This document shows positions 1-12,300 of a stretch of DNA of 30,665 nt, piece by piece; the first letter of the stretch is position 1; each line of letters opens with the position of its first letter. The notes under the pieces were generated by a model, which was not told where the DNA came from, ran no database searches, and saw nothing but the letters and a program-made list of their open reading frames with translations. This stretch comes from Saccoglossus kowalevskii (Eukaryota > Hemichordata > Enteropneusta > Harrimaniidae): assembly GCF_000003605.2 (NCBI RefSeq), contig NW_003122442.1:1-30665 (forward strand), given 5' to 3'. The position numbers were made by a program, and so were the translations under genes.

Positions 1-228
1 ATATTTCTAATAATTATTATGACACCCCTTGACCCCTCGTCCCGTGAGAAATATTTCATTACCTTTAATCTGTGAGCACCACAAATGATAATTTTTTTCT
101 AGACTATGCGTTTCTTGAAGCAGAATAATATTAGCTTTCGAGTTCCTAATCCAGCCGAAAATTTTCATTCGTTTTTTATATCCCTGTAATCCCCGTACAT
201 TGAATGAGATAAAATTCAATTCTGGCAT
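1..228 (-). mobile_element. LINE ORF2 endonuclease N-terminus, degenerate, cut by window edge
   Basis: Read on the minus strand from the ATG at 228, the translation opens with the start of an apurinic-like (EEP) endonuclease, the N-terminal domain of ORF2 in L1/Tx1-type non-LTR retrotransposons. Visible hallmarks are FNVRGL near residue 9, a KRMKIFGWIR stretch, and LQETHS near residue 37 with the catalytic-motif glutamate. A stop follows at about residue 74. Just before it the family's S-R-G-V-hydrophobic motif appears in another minus-strand frame (around positions 10-35), so the copy carries a frameshift. The element would continue leftward beyond the window. This is an inactive relic rather than a host gene. 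The clade is inferred from motif wording only. Confidence 0.8.
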
Positions 229-3200
229 AAGTCACAATGATTACATGTTTCATAAAAAAATACTCTGATAATAATACACAGACTCCCACGAAACAAAAAC
301 AAATAAAACAAAAAGAGAAAACCCAAAACATTAACGCTAGGCAAAATTTAAACATAATACTGTAAAACAAAACCAGCAGTGATAATGATTACACCCGTCC
401 GGTAATTAATATAATTAACTTCATACAAAGCGAGGACTATTTACCTTCTATCTGTGTTTCGTTAATACTAAATTGCACTGGTACTTGAAATACTGTACTA
501 CAATATTCATTATTAACAAATAGGGAACTAATCTTATTATTCTGAAGGGAAATTAGCTTATTCGAATAACACGTTAATGGGTAACAACTAATGGTTCAGT
601 ACTACCACAATGTTGAGACACGGTCCCCGAAATATTCACCGCTTCACACAATATGATTATAGTGTTTCCAACAAACAATATACTTTCGTCATTTTAGTTG
701 AGTGGACAAAAGTTACAAAGTTTCAAAAACAAATCAATAAATTCATTGAAAACAGAATTAAATTAGATTTTGCATAAATTACAAATCTTACATTTAACAG
801 TAAACATAAACTATTCATTCATTAAATCACCTAAGGGTGTATATACGCTGTGCTTGCATACTCGTAATACAATGATTTGCTTTACGAAGACGTATACACA
901 AAGGCATAACATGAGTTTGAAATGTGGATTGTTTTTATATCTTGCGTGGCTAATAAGTACCATATACATTCCACACTGTTGTTGTGACTGTGTTTCTGTG
1001 ACGGCATGCGAGCGTGCACGAGAATCTTTGCCCCATGGGCATTTTTTAGGAAATCATCGTATTCATATTAGTTAAAATGGCTGCTTTCATAAGAAAATCT
1101 GTTCTTCAAGTTACCATCATATGTGTTTATAATTAATCAATGACATATTCACTAACTTGATTAAACCTCTTATAAATTGTTTGGTATTTGACGTGACCAT
1201 GGAAGTCACACTTCGTATTATCTTACGCATAAACATAGTTGTAAGTTTAACCTTGCCAAATGTATCGATTTACAAAAACCCTCCCGGCATGCATATTATG
1301 CACTTTGCGTTAATACAATCAATATGCATTCAACAGCACATTTGAGTCGTAGACCAAGGTCAAGTGTAATATTCAGAACACTCCTATTACAGGTTTCATT
1401 TACTTCATTCACTTTACTTGCCACGGCTAAATTACAAATTGTTATTAACCTTTGAGCAGAGAATGCAGAATAGATTACATTTCACTTCAAAAGAAGTTGC
1501 AGAAAATGAAGTATCCTGTAGCATATATCGATTAATTAACATACGTATGAATGATGATGAGAGACAGTACATGGCATCAAATAAGTGAGACAACAAAATC
1601 CTTAACCTAATCGGCAGGGAATTGTCAAGCGCAAGAAATATTAAAGGAATGCACACTAATGTGTAACAGCCACATGTGCCTAGTAATAGTTATAATAGCA
1701 ACGATTTATCACTGAACGATAACGCAGAACATCGTATCTATGTGTAATATTACCGTGTACTGATCTGACCACTGTTTAGAAGGAATAGAATATTATAAAC
1801 AAGAAAGGATTCGAAGTTATGACCTTTCTACTGCACGCAGACGCGCACTTTGAAGCAACAATAACTTACATAAACTAAATGGACAGATATGTCCAAGTCA
1901 ATCTGACAATCACTCAAAGCGTCAACAACAGCGTCATTTTCTAGTTCTGATATTGTAGGGTCACTCATGAGATATTTTAATTTATCTAACATGAAACTAC
2001 AATTTACAAACTGTAACTATATTTGAAGGGTTTTTAAACTTTAGAAAGATCGCCGATAGTTTCAGATGTTAGCTACCGCTGAGGATAAATACGATATCAA
2101 ATTGGTGATCCTGCATAATCAGATTTAGTAAACTTAAAAATTACTACACAAGTCGGGCACTCATGAAACATCCTCCATATCAATTTATTCTGATATACTT
2201 TAGATTGTAGTTAGATTTTATTAATTTCATATATCATGTAGAGACACAATTCATAAAATACAGACTCAATACACCTAGTAAAAATTGTAGACGTGAATGA
2301 TGACGTCATTTCCTGACAGCGCTTCAAAATATCTTTTCTATAAATCGTACCCAGAGACAAAGCTTCAGTGTCGAAATGACGAGTACATGGTAACGTATTG
2401 TCGTTAGAATTGAAAACTGCGCTTGATTGTGTAGAAATTCATTCTCATCCACTCACGTCATAGAAGCACTTCGTCGCTGGAGGACGCGTGTTATAGGAAA
2501 GGTGTTTTGAAGCGATATATCTAACAGATAATGATGTCGTCACTCATGTCTAGAATTCTTTCTAAATTCATATTTCCGAGAAGCTGCTGACGTCATTGTT
2601 GCTATGGCTGTTCCTATCAGCTGTTGCATTGCCTTGAATAATCTATAAAATGACAGACACTAAACAGACTGACAATTTGAAATACTAAATTCAATAATAT
2701 GCTACCATTCGATGTTGAATCAGTCACCATCCAGTTCCATTCACATAAGTCGTATTATCAACTAAATCATCATAATTGTAATAAGATAAGTTATATTTAC
2801 ATACACGTGCTAGCGTAAATCTCACTGCTGAATCGATCGTACTATTCAGGATATTATTGAAATCGTGAAGATTAATGGCGAACCAACTATTAATCTAATA
2901 ACCTAGCAATGATAACATTTCTGCACCATTTTGCACGTAGTATTTTTTATCATTTGCCCTGAAGCAAATTAGGTTAATGGAATGCATGACTATTACAGTT
3001 GCATTCTGGGATGACACTTTGAGATGTGTTAGTGTGTTAGTACGTTGTGATATGTTTGATGATTGTGTCGAGAAACATGTCAGAAGTATTTAGTGATTCG
3101 TCCTTCTTATTTTTGTTAATCCAATCACGGCGAACACGATGGTTAAACACAGGAAGACTATAGTAATGGAGGAAGATGGAAGCACGAACAAATATATTCA

Positions 3201-5577
3201 TTAATTTACCCAATTTACTTTAAGTGTGATGTTAAAATATCATGTTGTTAAACACAATATTGAAAAGTTTACTAAGAAATTATTTTTACGGCTTTCTTAC
3301 TTTCCGTGTTCCATACCAAACATATGGTCTGTTAAGTTATCATCGATGCATGAATATCAGTTACCAGACTCCCCCCAATATCATAGTAGTGTTTTATTGA
3401 TATATTATTCTGTGTCATATATAACACAATACATATCAGATGTAAAGAGTAGAACCGGTCACGATATTAACATTATCGATTTGTCTAATAATCAATACGA
3501 TGTCAATCGTTATACTGATTCTTTTAGAATTGAATGGTGTGAGGAATGTCCGTCACTCATCCTGTCTGAAAAAAAACTTTATTCACAGATTTTGTAATAA
3601 AAAACGCACACTTAATTTTTTTAATATGCGAATCTCACCATTCTTTCTTTACACCTACGGTATAACACAATACAGCATATCATTTCCATCTTATTGGGAT
3701 TACTGAGTGAGGTAATTAACATTATGTCTATTTATATTAATTAGCCACGCGCATCAGGTACCAGAAAAGCTCACATTATTGCCGGAACTAATTATATAAC
3801 GGCGTTTACTGTTCTCCTTGACATCTCAACTTGCTTATTTTATTTATATTTCCATGCTGCCTATAATACGGTAAAACACGTTGTTCTGCTCTAAAATAAA
3901 GATGACATGTCCCGTATATCACGGTATGATGTAACACTCTATTCCGTGTTCCTAAAAATATAAATCATCATGTAACACATCAACTGGAATCAAGAAAATA
4001 CAAAAAATAAAAAATATAATTGGATTTGTGCTGGGCTATCGGGAGAGAGGATCATGGAAATAAAGTTTATTACTACGTGACAGTAGATGGTTTTATTAGT
4101 AAAGTACACTGCAGTAACCACGGCTTGGAGTTAATGAACCAATCCTAAATGTTATTTTCGGTAAGATTACTGTCAGGGAGATGATATAGTAATAGGTATA
4201 TTTGACTTCCACACGGTGTTACCTTATTGCTATATGCAATGGTTTTGAAGCAATACACAATGTAATTCTCTGCACACGATTTCATGTGCGACTATATATA
4301 TACGACGGGTAAAACTGCATATCATTACAAGCTGTTTGCTATATCCTATTTTTGTAATTCAATCTCAGCATATGTGCTGCTTCACCACAACCAACCACAT
4401 CCTACTAATCAATATTTATAAATAAACATTTACAGATATAGAAGACCAATCATTTTATTCCCAAAATAACATATAATCTTTACGAACAACAACCAACATC
4501 AACGAACGAAAATATACTGTCACATATACTTAATTCTCACAGAATGGGGATAAAGAATATTGATTTTTAATTTCAACATCAATGGACATGGTTGATAATA
4601 TAATATTTTTAAGTTCATATTTATATATTGTAATATTAAAATAACCGTAACCACTTCAAAATAATATATAAATGAAAACTATCACCGTACGTTGGTACAG
4701 TACTGAATAATAGCTGACTGAATAAAGCAGCGAAAATGGAAGTTAGAAAAACGGGTCTTCAACATTCACACTAGTGTTATATATTACATATTACCAAACG
4801 GAAATTATCTCCTCTATGCATACCATTCATTAGAAAAATATGCTTTCGTTGTCAGTATTTTCACTGCGCAACCTTGAAACATACATTATGTAATTATGTA
4901 CTTATACAATGCAACAAAACGCTCTTCACACGTGGCAAACATCATATACGGTCTCCCCTATACATAAATAGAATGTTCTAAGATTTTCTTATCTGTAACT
5001 AAGATTACGGTGAAGATAATTGGGTTAAGATATAGATAATTTTATTCTGTTTATTCATTGCGCCGCCGCATGATCACAGGCTTTAGGGGAATTTGAATGG
5101 GCTGGTTTTCTCTAAATTATCAATGGTCAATACGTATTTATATATTTAGGTTTTTGTATATTTATAATATATATCGATATGAATATTATATATAATTCTT
5201 CATTACTGCGGGCGCTAATGCCACTCATCAGTGTTATTTGGGGACCACCTCTTCTCAAAACATTATGTGAATGAAATGCATGAAGGAGACACAAATACAT
5301 GCAAAGATGCCTCTCCGAGAAATAATGTTACATTTGGTTCACCTGTAGAAAAATTGTAACACATGTCAACGATAAATAATGCCCCCACCATTAGAACACA
5401 GTATTGTCTATTTTAATTATCACTTGGCGCCGTCATCGCGCTGATAACACAACTGTATTGTTTTACCACGCCGTATCGCTGTATCGTTAAAACAGCATTG
5501 GCCGAGTAACCGCTTTGCGCAAACTCAGTATATGTAGTCTTATTGAGATCGACTCGTGTGAGTGTCGGCATTTAGTC
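229..5577. other. 5' flank of the receptor gene; no convincing gene
   Basis: This AT-rich stretch has no coding region I can support. The longest open frame (122 codons from the ATG at 3229) has the composition of translated AT-rich DNA and no recognisable motif. Two minus-strand segments (2010-1870 and 1655-1545) look like weak exon candidates but their phases do not join; they are treated under findings. TGACGTCA palindromes occur at 2301-2308 and 2588-2595. No TATA box or initiator can be placed with confidence before the receptor start. The last ~150 bp (5424-5520) are somewhat richer in GC and CpG than the rest and may include the promoter or 5' UTR, which is inference. Confidence 0.5.
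2301..2595. promoter_or_regulatory. Pair of CRE/ATF-type TGACGTCA palindromes
   Basis: Two perfect 8-bp TGACGTCA palindromes lie at 2301-2308 and 2588-2595, 287 bp apart; the first extends to the 10-bp palindrome ATGACGTCAT. TGACGTCA is the consensus full site for CREB/ATF bZIP dimers. They sit about 3 kb upstream of the receptor start codon, so they could belong to a distal element of that gene or to something on the other strand. Function is inferred from the motif only. Confidence 0.35.
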
Positions 5578-6298
5578 ATGCAGCTGCCGATAGTCAACAT
5601 CAACGCGTGCGCCGCTCTGATATGGATTTGTTGGTTATGCCAGTATTTAAGACAGATCGAAACAAGAGAATTTCACCTAGGGCTGCTTCTGCCATGGGAC
5701 GGCTTCTGGCCTGTTGGTAAACATGCCGCGGGTGCAGCATTAGTTGCTATAGATTTTATAAATGCAGACGCACAGTTCTCGGCTATACATACAAACGGAC
5801 ACAACCTCAGCCTTGCCTGGCGTGACGACAAGTGTGATGTCGGTGTGGGTTTGTCACAGTTAGTGGATCTATGGAGTGTAAAGTATGATGGAAATCACTT
5901 GGATGCATTTATCGGACCAGGTTGCAGTATTATATGCGAGCCAGGTGGACTACTGGCATCGCAATGGGGCGTACCTATGGTGTCATGGGGTTGCGCGAGC
6001 AGTGCTCTGTCGAACAAAATAGAATACCCAACGTTCGCGCGAACTGTTGCGCCAATGACGAGAACGGCTGACTTTGTTTTGCAAATAATGTTACATTTTA
6101 ACTGGACACGAGTGGCCATTATTACAACTGCGGAGAGTGTATGGCAGCTCACAGCGAATGCATTGAGCAAAAAACTCATCGAAAATAACATCGAAGTGCC
6201 GGAGTTTCATATTTTCTACAGTTCAGATGAGCTGACTAAATACGAAAATATGAAGAGCGGTTACCAGGCTTTGGAGGAGGCTAAATCTTCATCACGGA
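5578..6298 (+). CDS. Receptor guanylyl cyclase / natriuretic peptide receptor-like, exon 1 (signal peptide and start of ligand domain)
   Basis: This exon encodes the first 240 residues of a membrane receptor whose family binds peptide ligands outside the cell and, in cyclase members, makes cGMP inside. The ATG at 5578 is the first after the in-frame stop at 5488-5490 and has G at -3. Residues 10-21 form a short hydrophobic signal-peptide core (CAALIWICWLC). The ANF_receptor domain begins near residue 32 (FHLGLLLPW). Marks of the family are the first disulfide pair C86 and C116, the latter in FIGPGC; a second close pair, C120 and C139 (MVSWGC); then YPTFART at 150-156. Sequons lie at N76 (NLS) and N175 (NWT). 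The donor after 6298 is a perfect GTAAGT and leaves one base of codon 241 (phase 1). Without the splice, translation stops at 6340-6342. The transmembrane and cyclase or kinase-like parts are off the window, so a cyclase-less clearance-type receptor cannot be excluded. Confidence 0.88.
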
Positions 6299-9119
6299 GT
6301 AAGTACCACTTTTCCACCAGTCTCAATGTAATGAGTCGTTGATTCTATTAGAGATTAATTAATTTGACAATATTTTGACTAACAATAACTCATAAAATTC
6401 AAAATTAACAATATATAGACTTTCATTATTTATATTGTTTTATCAGAACCCGTTTATGAATTCAGATACGTCTATTGAATCCACACATGTTCTTGTAAAC
6501 TGTGAAAGAAATGGACTTTTGCTGTAAATAATACACAGTGATAATGAATGGCTAGATAGTTATTGCGACTAAGCATACTAACGAGCAATCCTCAACATGA
6601 CGTCACGTAAAACGATGTAACACGATCAAAATGAATCCGTTTATGCCTACATGTTTAGACGTATTTGTCTAAACAGTCACCGCGATATCATGTAATGAAT
6701 GAGCAAGGCATTATTATAACCCTTGTACATTAATACACATGAGACTTACAAACACACGAATAAATGTTTACTTCGTCATTTTATAATACCATCCACTCCC
6801 ATTGCAATGCCCCCTACTTATTTCAAATAAAGCCGGTAACCCATAGCTCTTATATTTATTTTTACGATTATATTGTTTATATTATAGTGCTCTGGTTCGC
6901 AGTAAATCGCCAAACTCTAAAGCTCTTGTGCCAGAGTCAACGAACTGCAAATGCTATTGTTACCATCGTGCAATAACACACACATATCCAGAAAAATATC
7001 AGCTTAGATATACTAATGTTTTGAGTGTTATTTTCGGAGCTTTAATTAAGATGCAGAATTTAAATTTAATTAGGATCATTTACATCACACAAACCCAGAA
7101 TTTAAGTATTGAAAAAAATCTTTTTGTCTACGATGAACAAAAAAGTACCGTTTAAATTAATTTCTGACTTAATTTGAGCATGTTTTAATAATGCGTGTGA
7201 AAAATTGTTAAATTGAAACTCAAATAATTGAACATTTTCATAATCAGCAAGGGTTTGAATTATTTCGATATATTAGTTATTTTGTAGACAGCAACACTAA
7301 ATAAATTGCATACCAATGACGAGTCAGTAAGTATATACAAGTGTATACATGTCTGTACACTCATATGTGTAATTAATTATGCAAACTAATATTTATATTA
7401 GGTCAGTAAAATAAATGTTCGTGTTATTTGAGAAGGATTGGTCTGTGCGCATTGTTTCGAACAATAGATGCGAACAAATTAAAAGATCAATTTCAACCAA
7501 TACGCCAGCGTCTCCTAAACATTGAACAAGTCTGTCAATTTACCATTCATTCTATTTTATGCGCTAATACCTTTTTATTATTCTATGTATTGTACCCCAG
7601 GGATATTCTATTGTTGAAATATTGCAAGTCCCATCGCTGACTCTATATGAATACATTGGTAATGTGCGCGGCATCTTTACTTTCATCATGCCCTGTTATC
7701 AATCATCTGCTATTGCTATTTCTAGTATTTTTTATGTGACTGGTAAATATGTTACTATGGTATCATTTACCATTTTTGATCAATGATGTGTTTAGATTTA
7801 CTGTAGTACTATACTATGACGTATACCACACACACGTACAGTGATAGCTGTGTTCATTGCAATAAACCTGAATGAAGATGATCAAATCCGAAACCCGAGT
7901 AGGTAAAACAATTTAGACTTTCTCGCTAAAGTGATGTGAGATCTATCACACCGCCATGGTTGAGTGATATATTCTCACTTTGCAATCAGCTCAAGTCTGC
8001 GCGTCTAATTTGCAACGAAATATTGAGAACTCTTCAAGAGTCAGTAAATGAACGGCGAACCGTGATCCCGGTTGCGGATATTCAAACGTGCAGCTGCGTA
8101 TATGGGATAGCACCGTATTTTATGGAATGAATGACTTGGCCTTCATGAGCAGTCATGACGGTCGTTTTTTAATAACTAGGTACATTAACAGAAAAGTTTG
8201 TCGTCTGTTTAGTTTTAAGCAATGTAATATGGAAACGATTTAACCTCTTAAGAGTACATGATGAAATAACACATTTAATGCATTGCCGGTCACACGGATT
8301 ACTGATATACCACACATTTACTCGATTTTGGCAGATTGGAAACGTTTCCCTACGGGCATTTGTCGCAATCAATAACCCACAATATTATTAAGTTGTTTTA
8401 GCCGTGGGAATGGGGCAATCACAGCGACCTTTTATTTCATTTTGACAGGTCTGCGTATCAGTTTCTTACACATTGCTATACAAATACTTCGTGGAAGATT
8501 AATCTGTTTGGTGGCGTGACTTTTAATGGCCCAGTAATCCATCAAGCACGTTTACAAACATGTAATATTGACTTTCAGACTTTTCGCCATGTATGTGGTC
8601 TCATAGGTTGCATGAGAAATATAATTGTAATTTTGACCACTACGCTACGCCACTTTGTGGTGCGAGACTGTGTACCGCTTAATTCGTCATCATTCTTGCG
8701 CTTGTTATCCACGTAATTGATAAGACTATCTGATATTTCGCTAAGTGGATTTGAAAGTTACGTGTAAACAGTCGCCGTTTTGGTATTTGTAGTTATTTTT
8801 AAACTTTTACCACGACACGCACGAGGTCTCTGGCGTTAAGTAGTGTCAGTGTCATAACAATATAACAAGCAGTCTATACTATTTCCTTGCATCCTTTTAA
8901 CGTCTTTTCCATCAGTTTTCCCGTAAAGCAATGCGTCACGTACGTAATAATTTTACATTTTACAATGTTATTGTGATTGAAAATGTGTAATGTAATTCAT
9001 TTGGTTAAAACAGTATTCAATCTTAGAATTTTATATTGTTGATACTGTTCGATCTTAAAAACAACTAACCCGAAAATACAGCATCGTTGATTATAAAAAG
9101 AACGAAAGGAAGGATTACG

Positions 9120-9304
9120 TTAAACACAATTGCTAAACGTGTTTACGTCTGCAAAACACATGTACGTTTTTTCCCGCACGCGCACGCGTACGCCTTCGCT
9201 AAATACGTATACACTTTATGATAAATACGCGTACGTCTAGTTACTTACACACGAGTACGCTTTTCACGAGACGCGCACACGATTTGCACAACAACATGAC
9301 GTCA
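9120..9304. promoter_or_regulatory. CpG-dense patch with Z-DNA-prone core and a CRE site
   Basis: About two dozen CpG dinucleotides are packed into roughly 185 bp of otherwise AT-rich intron, many in ACG, CGCG and CGTACG contexts. Positions 9175-9193 alternate pyrimidine and purine for 19 bases, a composition known to favour Z-DNA. The patch ends with a perfect TGACGTCA at 9297-9304. Some 75 bp further on lies the 10-bp palindrome TTGCATGCAA (9378-9387), overlapping an ATGCAAAT octamer (9382-9389); another octamer is at 9585-9592. It has no open reading frame of note. An intronic enhancer or alternative promoter is a reasonable inference, but only the base pattern is seen. Confidence 0.4.
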
Positions 9305-12300
9305 ATAGTGGTGCGATTACAACCGTATTTGTGTTCCTAAACTACATATATTAGGTGGCGACAACGATTTGAATTAATTGCATGCAAATTAATATTGCCA
9401 GTATGTTGTATATACTTGACCTGTCGAACTTGCCAAGCATAGATACCTAGTTGGAACAACATCAATGTCATTGGGAGTGTAATAAGTAATTACTTTCGAC
9501 ATGTATATAAATTGACGTTTTAGAGTACGCTGGTAGAGTAATCCGTGCTTATTTATTCTTTGTATCTGATGTTTCACACTCAAAATGCAAATTATCAATC
9601 CAAGGTCGTACCATTATTGAGGATGATCATGGGAACGCGTGCCCACACAAAGGAGGTTGCAATGCTTTTTAATTATTTCATAAAGCTGGTAGAAACTCGG
9701 CACAACTACACAATGTATTGAATATATATCTTAACTGAATATTCGAAAAGATAAACTTTTCTCCATTGCAACACATATAATATGCAAAGTGTTTAATGTT
9801 GGATGTAAATGTTTTTTAGTTAGGCATAGGAAGTTAATGTGTTATTGTATTTGATTATGCGATGTAATTGCCTCGGGACGTGTAATTCCTATAGATGCGA
9901 TTCCGATATGCAAACGTACATTTTTTAAATCATAACATGACCACTAACCAAACTGGTAAACATACGCCTATGTTTAAGGTTGTGAGTTATCGTTATTCTC
10001 AGGTAGAATAGTCAAGTACTACAATTAGTTTTGGACAAATTAATGCACATTTTAACAAAATATTGCACTTAATGCACTTGTATTTGCATGCCATTATTAT
10101 TGAAGATAATTATCCAATTGACACTGTGGTTGCTATGTGTTGTTATGTGTTATTTTGTACTCTCAAACCTGTGGGTAATGTTTGTGAATTATTCATTATG
10201 AAATACAGTACCCGTCATGTGATTAGTCTACAAACCACAATCCAAGAGTACCTACTCTGTCCTTAAGTTCATTTCCATGTATCTCCCTATTCCCTAGGGT
10301 ATTCTATATCACGTCTCCCTGTTCTATGTCGATTGGTGGGCAACACATATTAAGAACATTCTGTTTTTTTTTTGTGATGTGCATAATGGTTATTTTTATC
10401 TCTCGTAACTTCTCTGTGTTGTATTCGCAAACTTTTTATATTGCATTATTTAAATGTTGTTTATTGTATGCGAATGTTAACACACACACGGTATTTTATT
10501 GGCAATATATTCTGACATGCATGCACGTCATTGGTCTGTAGGCAATGCCGCTAGTATACACTGTCTGATCACTTACTCTTTGGTTGCATTATATACGTTT
10601 TCTAGTTTTATGCTTCTAGCTAAATTTATATTATTAGCTCTAGTAAAATAATAATTTGAAAAAATTGTATAATGTAGTATTATGTGCACCAATCATATCG
10701 TTAATATAACTACTAATACAACTACCCCTCTCAATATCCATTTAGAAACTTGCGTAAGTGTACAAGACGCGAGGTGCTCCGTAACTAAATACACTTTCTT
10801 CATTTCAAACTAGATAAAGTAGCGTTACTGTAATATACATGACACGATTTGACTTTAAACGTACTGGGATCAAAATAAGCTAATGATGCAGGAATAATTA
10901 CACATGCCTTATTGAGTTAAATTGATGAATGTAGTAAATTTTATGAAATAAGACAATCGGGAAACTCGCCGTATGTCATGACTCGCTTCGATGACTAAAT
11001 CAGCTAGGACAATGGCTTCCGATAAAGCCGGCAATTCTGCAATGAGTAGTGAAGTTTGCTTAGTGGTTCGAATGAATGCACTAAACAACACACCAGCCAG
11101 CTTTACATACTCACATTTATTTTCTTCATCAATCTGAATAATACTTACATAGATTGTGTATATAATACTGAATATACTACCTCATCAATGAGTGTGAGCT
11201 TGTCTTTGTAACAACACTATAAATCATATAATTCTAATTATACTTGTTCTATAATAGTATTTAAGATGTTGAAAGTGTTTTTCCTGAATTTATTACTACA
11301 ATATCATACTTGATTACTTTAATATTGGGATTATATCTCATGTAGAAGACATTTAAGTTATATTGATTAAGATTCGTGTGCAAGCCTAACTGTTTTTCTT
11401 TTTCAAATATTCAGACAGTCTTGACTCCATATTGGTAGCACTTTATAACTTCACGACTAGTTATTAAAAAAATTAAAATATAACACAATATACGTGAGTA
11501 GTTATCTTTTAAAATTAGCTTCAGGTTTGAAATAGTTCTTCGTTGATTACATTTGATTTGTTCACACTTACGCTTGCTCATATGCAAAAGATCGTGTTTA
11601 ATATATATTTGTGTTACAACGTGAAACAATTAGTTTTGTTTAGGGTTATCAAACCATTTAGATTAATCAAGGCAACTATGTTTATAATAATACATTGTCT
11701 TTGACTGTCTTTGAGTCACTGTGTGTTATATCTATAGACTACTTCATTTCGATTCATATAAAGCGCGTGGTTAGTCACCTGCGCACGAGCTGGAATTGAG
11801 TTCCAAGCGACAATAACAACACACACTAAAAACGCAAAGGCTCATGGGTATACGCTTGTATGTAAACAATGACACGCTATGGCCATCTGACGCATGCGCA
11901 GGGGACGACTCCCCGCTATAATCAATTAGGAATATAAATGATGTCACTCTCCAATAGATTTTCAATTTTTAAATACTCTATAAGATAGTATAGTAAGCAT
12001 TCTTGATTCGAAGATATCAGCTGACAGCAGAACATGAAAGGCAAAAAACAAGATACAATGTTGTGTATAACGCAACATCAACGTAGTGTAAAAAGCAAAC
12101 TAACCAACAATATAGGAACTATTTAAGTTTGAACCTTTGTGATCAATGTACATATAACATTTCCATCTCTATTTGCACTGAATTGTAGTGAAGTAAGCCC
12201 TGAAAGCCGATGACACTGATGGCATTGTCAAAGACGCGTATAACGACTTTATATAGTTGCAGATTTAGTACCCGGATATTGACTTTGACGTTTATTGCTT

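Noticed and set aside
3229-3597. 122-codon open frame on + strand
   Set aside because: About one open frame this long is expected by chance in 30 kb of six-frame AT-rich DNA; composition is I/S/Y/L-rich with no motif.
5515-5577. Upstream TTG start for the receptor frame
   Set aside because: A non-ATG start is unlikely; ATG at 5578 has G at -3 and is followed at once by a plausible signal peptide.
6033-6044. 12-bp palindrome GTTCGCGCGAAC inside exon 1
   Set aside because: It lies in coding sequence, and I know of no function for it; a single such palindrome is not remarkable.
7936-8130. Less AT-biased 64-codon frame on + strand within intron 1
   Set aside because: No acceptor/donor pair in a suitable phase and no family resemblance; exon 1 joins exon 2 perfectly without it.
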